A stretch of DNA of 64,000 bases from Colius striatus. Its lineage: Eukaryota > Chordata > Aves > Coliiformes > Coliidae. Where the stretch lies: positions 59,793,367 through 59,857,366 of the forward strand of contig NC_084760.1 of the NCBI RefSeq assembly GCF_028858725.1, read 5' to 3'. The position numbers and the translations under genes are program-made. The notes below the pieces were generated by a model, which saw only the letters and a program-made list of their open reading frames with translations, was not told the origin of the DNA and did not search any database. Shown here in pieces: positions 27,301 through 36,300 of this stretch; position 1 is the first letter of the stretch; every line of letters begins with the position of its first letter.

Positions 27301-30300
27301 CTAATTCCATTAAACCTGTTCTGTAAAAAGGATAAGCGGTCAAGACATTGCTCCAACTTGCCTGTCTGTTCCTGAGGAACCAAGGGTCAGTAAACTAGTG
27401 AACATTCATGGGCTTAATTCCCCCTATGACCCTTTTTCTAAGTTGCTCTGAGGAAATACCTTTTACACTGATATATCTGTCTGAAGAGAACTGTTACTGA
27501 TGTCTACATGCTTTCTTATTTTATCAGTACAAATATGAGGAATTTATTTTAATGAAATATATGCTGCTAGAATGTTAGTATTTCAGAAAGTATCTCTTCA
27601 CACTTCCCACTGATTTTTCACAATTTGGATGAAGGATCACAAATCTAACTGTAAAAAGTCTAGTGAAACAAATGTCCACTTCAATGAAGATTTTTTTTGC
27701 TTCATGATATTTGAAGACCTGCTTGTATATCTTATTGTGAAAGTGCTCTGACCTAATGAAAAACAATTACTTGGTTTATTTTTCCAGATTTTGCTTTAAA
27801 AAGATTAAAAAGTCCCACCAGAGCTGAAGTCTTTCTAATATTTCAGGGCCAGCAGCAAAAAGTTCAGAAGAAACAAGTAACTTTTTTGACACTTTTCTTT
27901 GCTGACAACTACATTCAAAGCTGGAAAAGAAGTGTTTAAAGAAAGTTCTTGCCCAATATACCGTCTAAATCAACAGAAATGCATACATGTGTGAGTTTAT
28001 GCCACATTGTGGGAAGAAGTGAATGATTGAGATTGAAGTATTGAAGGTTATAGTCCACTAATACAATGATGAATGAGGGTTAAAGGCTTAAGTGTGAGAA
28101 CTCATACACTTACTTACCTTACACAGCAAGCTGACATAATGATTTTTTATTACAACATGTACTGATCCAGAGAAAAAGAACAGCTGTGTAAGTTATAAGA
28201 GCAGTGGAAAGACAGAGGGATAGAGTTAATGCCTTTGATTGCAAGTTTTGACTACAGTACTTGAGAATGACAGAAAACTGCAATTTCTACAGAATTTTTA
28301 ATGCATCCTGAGTTATTTATGCTGTAGATAAAGCCTGTGCAGTCATTTACATAGTTGGTAAGATGAGGCATTTCTTGACATTATGTAGCTCTGAAGGAAG
28401 GCTTAGAGAGTAAAATAGGTGCAGGCTGAAACTTTGCTGGTTTTGTGTGATTTGGAAGTTTTTAATCTAGACTGGCTGATCAAGCCTGTATTATTGCACC
28501 TGCATGTGATATCAGAATCAGGGATATTATGAATAATATATACTTACAGATCTTAAATACATTATGTCAAATAGAGTTTTGGTTACTTAGTAATCTCAGT
28601 CAAAGTAAAATTTAGGACTGAATGACATTTAGTTTCTTGAGGTTTTATACTCATCTGCCAGGAAAGAAGGCAGAATTTCTTGCATAAAGAGAGTCCCTCC
28701 ACCTGCTTTCAGACACTTGTGGAATTTTAATAGCTTTGCTATATAGAATCACTAAAGTTTATCATAAAAATACATTAAAATGTATAAGAATCTCATCTAT
28801 CCTGCAGTGGGATAAAAATAACAATGGCATTTGTAGAAATCATGGAGATTTTTGGAACTAAAGCTCAGTGCTCTGGAGATTATGGGAGTTTTGGTTTTTG
28901 TGGTTTAGTATTTTTGTTTCTTGACTGAAAAAAGATTCCCGGAGGTGGCTGAAGTTGACATGACAGACCACAGGAGATGCCTAAAGTCTGTCATGTAGTG
29001 CAAGAATCTCATGCCTCTCAAAATTAACTACTAGCTCATCAAAAGACAATAACCATCATCAGAAAAGGTACTGCATGATGTAACAGACAAAGCCATTTTT
29101 TAACTGTAACTGTTTTTTTCAGAAGACATGGTTCTTTGATCTGAAAGACAAGGAGCCAACAGGCTAAAGCTGTGGAGTTGGCGATGAATGTTCTTTTCTG
29201 ATTCTGAAGTTTTGAAGTGGTGGCTATGACTGTCAAGATCTCATTTCTTAATAAATGAGCACTTTCAACAGCTTCTTTGAGAATCATTCTATTATTATTG
29301 ATATATAATCTGCTTTAAAATACTTTATTCCTCTGTCTTGAGGAAAAGAAATGAAGAGAGGTTGTAGCAGTGAGTGTAGTTCACAGAGGACTACCAATAT
29401 GGCTTGCAATCTGAGGTTGCATTAACGTTGATCTCATTATACTAAAAGGTGACACAAACATAGCCATTCTTATCTCTCAAAAGTTTTTGATATTGTTTGC
29501 TTGCTGACTTGTAGATTCTTGAAAAAACAAGCTGAAATATTCCTGAGTGGTTGCTTTTTCAGTATTTTGAGAGTTTGTAAGTTCATTATGAATTCTGATT
29601 TCTTTAGTTGGATAATTTTCTCCTGTGATGTCCAATGGAAATAGCCATGAGCAGCCCTCATCTTCTAAGTGTATGGGAGCATTTTGGAAAACACAAGTTA
29701 TATGGTGCTTAGGGACATGGTTTAGTGGTAAAGTGGAAGTGTCAGGTTAATGATTGGACTAGATGATCTTAAAGGTCTTTTCCAGATTAAACAATTCTAT
29801 GATTCTAGTACATATGTGATGGACAGATAGCTCTAAAACACTGTCCTCCTGCCTTGACACTTGCATTAGAGCTCATAGCTCATATAGTTAGATTCAAGAA
29901 ATGTGAAATAATGACAAGAAGAGTTCAGTGGTATCCTCACCACTTCAAGTGAGGAGAAGAAGGAGAAAATGTGAATGCTATTAGTAACCCATATTCATGA
30001 TGTAGGTCAAAAGTAGATTCCCTGCTGTATCTGGGTAATGTTAGCTATGACCACGTCATTTAGTGAGAGAAATGAAGTTCTCTTCAGGACAGTCCTTGGT
30101 ATGTTTACTTTGTGACTTTGATTCAGGTTTCCCTTCAGACACCATAGAGAAGTTGAAGACATTGTTGAATATCATGGCTCAATTATTAAGGTTAAAATAT
30201 TGTTTTCTTTAAGTGACCTGGATCCATTAAGTGTGCCTAATCAGTAAATTAGGACACTAGAAAGGACAAATAATTGGATGTCAGTTTTGTATTGGGATTT

Positions 30301-33300
30301 ACATTTGCTCGACAATGACAGTTTACCTGGTCAGGTGGCAGAAGCAGTCTTGTTTTTTTATGTCTCAGGTGAAATATATATTTTCCATGAATATACAACC
30401 TGACTGTAATATGAGCATCTACGGGAGTCCTCATAAAAGTAGGTAATTAAATCAAGGAGTACAAAGAGGCACGAGAAGAGCATTTCAGTTGGTTATTTCT
30501 GCTTGGTTTTATCTAATGAAAAAAAATAATATACTGAAAATGTATTTAGATGTTTAACTATAATTTATAAAGGTATAAAGCAAACAACTATGTTCCATTC
30601 TTACCAAAATGAAAATAAATTACAGGTACATAAGTATAAAATAGTAAATGCATTTAAATACAGAAAAGCATATTATGGTGGTTTAATGTTATCATAAGAT
30701 GATGATAAAGGTTGTAGAAAAAAAAGTTAAAGGTTATAGAAATAATTATTCTCATCAGAATAACTTAGCTAGTGTGCATGTCAACAAGTCTCAGTGAAGC
30801 TAAGGAAATTAGTCAGCAAAATGTACTGAATTTACTGTGAATTTATTTAGTTTTGACTCTTCAGCAGCATAGACTGCTGTTATTATGGAGATAGTATCAT
30901 CAGATGCTAAGATGAGGTGATAGGATCATCTTTATATACTAGCTGCTTTCCAGGAGGATGTGACATCAAGTTTGTGTTTCCAGAAATATGTAAAAGTGAT
31001 GAATGAGCCAAACTTGTCACCTGTGTTTGTCTTAGGTATAACCTTATTTTGCTACTACAATTTTACATGCTGCATAAGGATTTCCCTGAATTACCTAAAA
31101 ACAGAAATAGAGGAAAAACATTAGGCAGAAAACACGTGTCCCTTACTTGCATTGATCTGATTCACTATGAAAATAGGAGAAGATTCAATGAAGTCTGTTC
31201 TAGAAAGTTAAAACCATACATAGCATTGGTTTAGCTACAGCCGTGGGTGTAATACTTTTTTTTCCTCCTTTTCACAGGAAAACACTTCTCCTCTTCCTCC
31301 CACTGTTTCAGACTGTCTGCGGGCTGATGTTAGAATACCCGTTGCTCGGAGCCAAAATTGTTCCAACTACCCAGAAGGGCTGACCTTCACCCGCAGTTTC
31401 CTTTATCCTCCCAGTGAGCATGGTTCTTTTTATAGCTAGAGCTTAGAAAGTCTTAATCAGCTGGATGTGGGTTTATGTTTAAACATATACCCAAACACCA
31501 AAACAAACTTCTTTGGATAAGCATGTTGGGCAGAAAAAGGTTTCCAGTGTTTGTAGACTGACCAAAAGCAAGGCAACTGCTACTTGTATCTGAATAGTTT
31601 CAGTTTAGGACATTTAAGCTCTTCTTTAAAAAATGGAACAACTTGAATATGATAAAAACTGGTTGGAAAGATGTGAGGGGTTGGAGTGAAGGGCTGTCCC
31701 TCTTCCTCCATGTTAATATTAATTTCCTGTTGTTAAATTTGATAATTAACTTTACTGAATAGATTGTACAAACAAATTTGGAAATATGTCAGCAGTAGGA
31801 ACATACACTCATGCAGAAATGTAAAATTGAATTGAATTACAGGTACCTGCAATTTATAGCGACACAACTCAAATTTGTCTTTGTTTTACTATTCCATTAA
31901 TTTATACTTTGTTCTTTTATATAGACTTCAATTCATCTGCTCTTGAACAGTATGATGCCTTACTCACTAGCAACATTGTTCCCATGTATAGAGCTTTCAC
32001 AGGTAGGTTGCAAAGTTTTGAGTAATTTTGATTAATTTTCTGTAATTATGTTTCTGGATTTGATAAAGCTATGACAAGAACTTTAAAACGATAATAGGTG
32101 GCCTGTAGTATATCCAGCTCTTGTGCAAATTCATTTAAATCTTTTTAAAAAGAGATGTTTGAAATTTTAAAATGCACTTCTGTAAGTTTTTTTTTTTTCC
32201 TGTCTACCATCCTGTCTTACCCCTACTTAGGCATACCTGTTCACTTTTCAATTTTCATCTCCTGTGTGCTGTCCTAACTTTAAGTGCTAACTATGAGACT
32301 CTAATAAAAATATCCCCTTGAGGAAATGCTCATCTTTCTTTCCTTTTGCAAAGTCTCACAAGAAAAGGTGGGACAAAGTTTGTAACCAACGCCCTGATGC
32401 AGTGCCTGTTTTATCAAGAAGAAACTTAAACCAGACAATATTAATCCTGGACTATTTATTGCAGGCAGATGTTTCTATTATACAAGTGCAGTAGGGCACA
32501 TTAACTATTTCCATCCAGCCTGACTCACATTTGTTTGTAATGACTGATAAGTAATTTCCTACAATTGCATATCATCCTGCTTTACTCTTAGGCCCAGGCT
32601 CATTTATTTAGACAAATGATAGAGTGAGGAATTGCATAAGGAAAAGGTTGGAGGAAAAACAATGGTGTAACTACCTTTCTAATGCATTCAGACCCCATTT
32701 ATTCATTTAATCATGTCATATAAAATACAGAGATCCAGAAAACCTAAGTGGCTTTAATCTTCCAAGTAAATCAAAGACATTACAAATGATCCAATTTTCC
32801 AAGGAAAATTCTACAAGAGATTTAAACTTAGAAGAAGTTACTCTAGACCATAAGCAGAAGGTAAATCAATAGGGCATGCCCTCAACTCCCCAAACTCATC
32901 TGAGTTTTTTGCCATGACAGCTGTAAATACTCAGTATAGTGGATATAGTCTCACTAACTTATATCCTAAAAGTTGAATTGTTTACAAATAACATCTGTGA
33001 ATTAAGCCAAATTGTCTAGTGATATTTGACATGTACTGTTGAATTACACTAGCTCTCAGGTGGTGAATATTGTTCTCACAGAGCTACTATCTCAGTTCCT
33101 ACTAAGTGCATAGTTGCAGGTTTTAGCAGATACGCCAGAAACAAATGACCTTTCTGCTCTAGGTCTGTAGCTTCAGCTTAAGCTTGAATGCATTATCTGC
33201 AGTAGTGCGTTGGGCCTTACAGAGCTGTAGATGCATTTACTGGGCCTCTTTAAATGGTGAGTGAGAATACGTCCCTTCTAATGAAATCCAGATTTTGTGT

Positions 33301-36300
33301 AACAAAGGGTTGACTTTACAGGCAGTTTAATTTTGAACTTTTTATGATTCATCAATAGCAAAGGAAGAAATATGTTCCTTTTCTTTAGTGGTGAAATAAC
33401 TTCAAACTTACGTTAAATATGCTCATATTTTCTTTTAATGACAGATATATGGGACTATTTCCATAATACACTTCTTCAGGAGTATGCTAGAGAAAGGAAT
33501 GGAGTAAATGTTATCAGTGGACCAGTGTTTGATTACAACTATGATGGTCATTTTGATACTCTTGATGAAATTAAGCAGTAAGTACATGGAATAACCAGAA
33601 GCCAAACTCTCATTTTATTTCCACACAGGCAAATCTCTATCAAAAAAAAACCAAGACACAAGTATCATGGTGAATGGTGTATTCCCTTTATGGTACCACA
33701 TCCACTGTCTCATACAAAAGCAGAGTCTTGCAAACAGATGCAATAAAGTTCAAGTTCCAGTAAAGAAAGAGAAGAAAGCTTTGCAGTTAAATGTGTACCT
33801 ATATGCAGATGCACAGAGACAGACCAGTAGTTTGTTTCCCAAGCTTATGCCTAGATTTTTGGGCCTCAGCAACAAAAATACTGAGGGAATATATGAGATA
33901 AATATGGAGAAGATGTGCTTAGGCATAAATTTCTCACATTCATGTCACGCTCACTCATTTTTTTGCTGTTTCTCCCTGTAGTCTCTAAGTGATGTGTTTT
34001 AGCAAAGATAAGATTTCTGTGTTTGCCTTCACTGAATCATGTAACTGGGAATATAAAATGTAATATTCCTAAGTGGTACCTTTGCACAGCTATGGCATAC
34101 ATATGTCACTTGAAGGTCTGACAAGTTATAGGTACGTTTTAGTGGGCTCTGGTAGCATTAAAAAATGTTTAAAAATTAACCTCTGTGTAGAAACAGGAAT
34201 AAGAGAAGATTTACATAAAATAAGGTTCTAGAAAAGAGAAACAGAAAGATAAAGGCCAATTATTTATGTTAGGGAATGAGGACAAAGGGAAGAAAAAACA
34301 GAATAAGAACTAACAATTTATATTGTTCCAGATATACGGAAAATGCCTTGTGACAGTAAAAACACTTATGTAGTAGTAAAGTGCTGGGAAATCTACACAG
34401 CTGAGTCTGTCACTAGAGATGTTTTATTCAAGGCTAGACTTAATACCACATCTGTCAGAAATGGTTTGAGAACAGGAAAATTAGCTCTGCCACGAAGTAG
34501 GAGGGTGGAAGGGAGGAGAGACTAGAACTTCCTTCCAAGCAGAATGCTGTAATACCCAGTTGACCACATAATGCTGTCTACAGTTTAGAAAAACCATGTT
34601 TCATTCAGCATGGTTTGTCAGTCATATGAAGCAGTATAAAAATTTCAGTGATGGTGTTTTGTTGAATACTCAAGGTATAAAGCAAATTTGGGGAAGGATT
34701 CAGCTCCTTGGGGGTTTATATACAGAACTGACCATATTCATGGAATAGTCAAGAGAGGGAAGGCAAAGACATTTGTCAGTCACATAACTTAAAATGGTTT
34801 CTACAGTGCATAGTGACAAGTCATCATTTTGGCATTTCTTGCTGGCAAGGAACCAGAAGCTAATTTTCTCATCACTCTTCTCCAGTTGAGTTTCATGTGG
34901 TTGAACTTCTGAAAGCAATGAAGGGCAAATAATGATGCTCTATACTGCCTCTTCCAAATGTAGAGTCTCTGGCTTTGGAAAAATAGTGTTGACCATGGAA
35001 GCAATCCTGTTGGTCTCAGTGGAACTGCTTGTAGCCAAAAGACTAATCCGTGAATGTCTGTTTATGAAACAGATAGTGAGGCTGTCTATTCCAGCAGGTA
35101 TTTATTTCAATTATAAAATAAATAAAAGTCATATAGTAGTGAAAGATCTGTGCTGAGATAAATTATATAAATTACTAATGGCATCAGTGGTTTTAATACT
35201 TAATATCTAGATAAATATCTTAATTAATGTCTCTTTTTAGGCATGTAAACAATACAGAAATCCCTGTCCCAACCCATTACTTTGTGGTTCTGACTAGCTG
35301 TAAGAACAACTCCTATACTCCACTAAACTGTTCAGGCTCCTTGGATGTTTTGTCTTTTATTGTTCCTCATCGACCTGACAACACTGAAAGCTGTGCTGTA
35401 AGTATACTTCTATGTTCCTGTGATTCAATGAACTCTGTGAAATGATTCCCAGTTGGAAGCAGTCATCTAGAGAATCTTTAGATGCCTAAGTATTTAATTA
35501 ATTCGTTCTCCATGAGTTGAGAGTGAGTTGAAAGCTAAACTGATGACTAGGAGAGCAAGAAGCTCCAGCTAGAAACTAATGAGCTGATAGTAAGCAAGGG
35601 AAAAGAAAGGAAGATTTCATAAGAGGTCTTGGAAATAGTCTCACCTGAGAAGAGCTGAGAACAGCAGCAAAGCCATCAGGGGGATGAGATAGCTTTATGG
35701 AAGTCTGCAAGATAAACTCTGATGGTATCAGAGGACTTTGTTACTTCCTTCAGCGTAGCTAGGATTAGGTTCCTTCAATCCTTTGTTCTACCTTGACCAG
35801 AAATTTAGACAGTAGGCGTTTAGATGGATGGTTCTGCAGTTGAAATTCACTTGAATTAAATGAAATCTGTGCTTAACACTAACAGTGTAAAACTCGTGTT
35901 TTTTAGCAAACAAACTAGCTGAGCATAATATGTATTGTTGAGCCAGCAGTCTATTCCATCAACTTGGATGCAGGATGTTCCTTGGCTGAGTGTGTGTACT
36001 ACAGTCTTCCCACACACAAGTATGTCTGCACAGACTTGAACTGGCCCTCAAAGCAATACAGTTGTGTTTATTTATTTTATTTGTAATGTTAAATTCATAA
36101 CTCCAGACAGATGAAGCTTGCACTGCTTAGAAACAACTAGGGTATCTCCTCATTTATAGTGTAGATAATCTACAACTACCCAGTGACCTTTTTGATAGTT
36201 GAGAGTTGACTAAATATACAAAATAAATAATTTGAAAGTCTTTCTTCTTTAGAAATTAACATGTTATATCTAAAGTTAAAAAACAAAATCCAAATATCTT

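Larger units (their letters stand above)
31414..35240 (+). other. ENPP3: ENPP3 introns, nuclease-like-domain region
   Basis: Apart from exons 31925-32002 and 33445-33577 this AT-rich sequence shows nothing I can name. Open frames near 33667-33981 and 34343-34525 lack recognisable motifs. Confidence 0.5.

Noticed and set aside
33667..33981. 104-codon open frame in an ENPP3 intron
   Set aside because: It starts in intron after a proper donor at 33578, has no homology I recognise and no matching acceptor phase.
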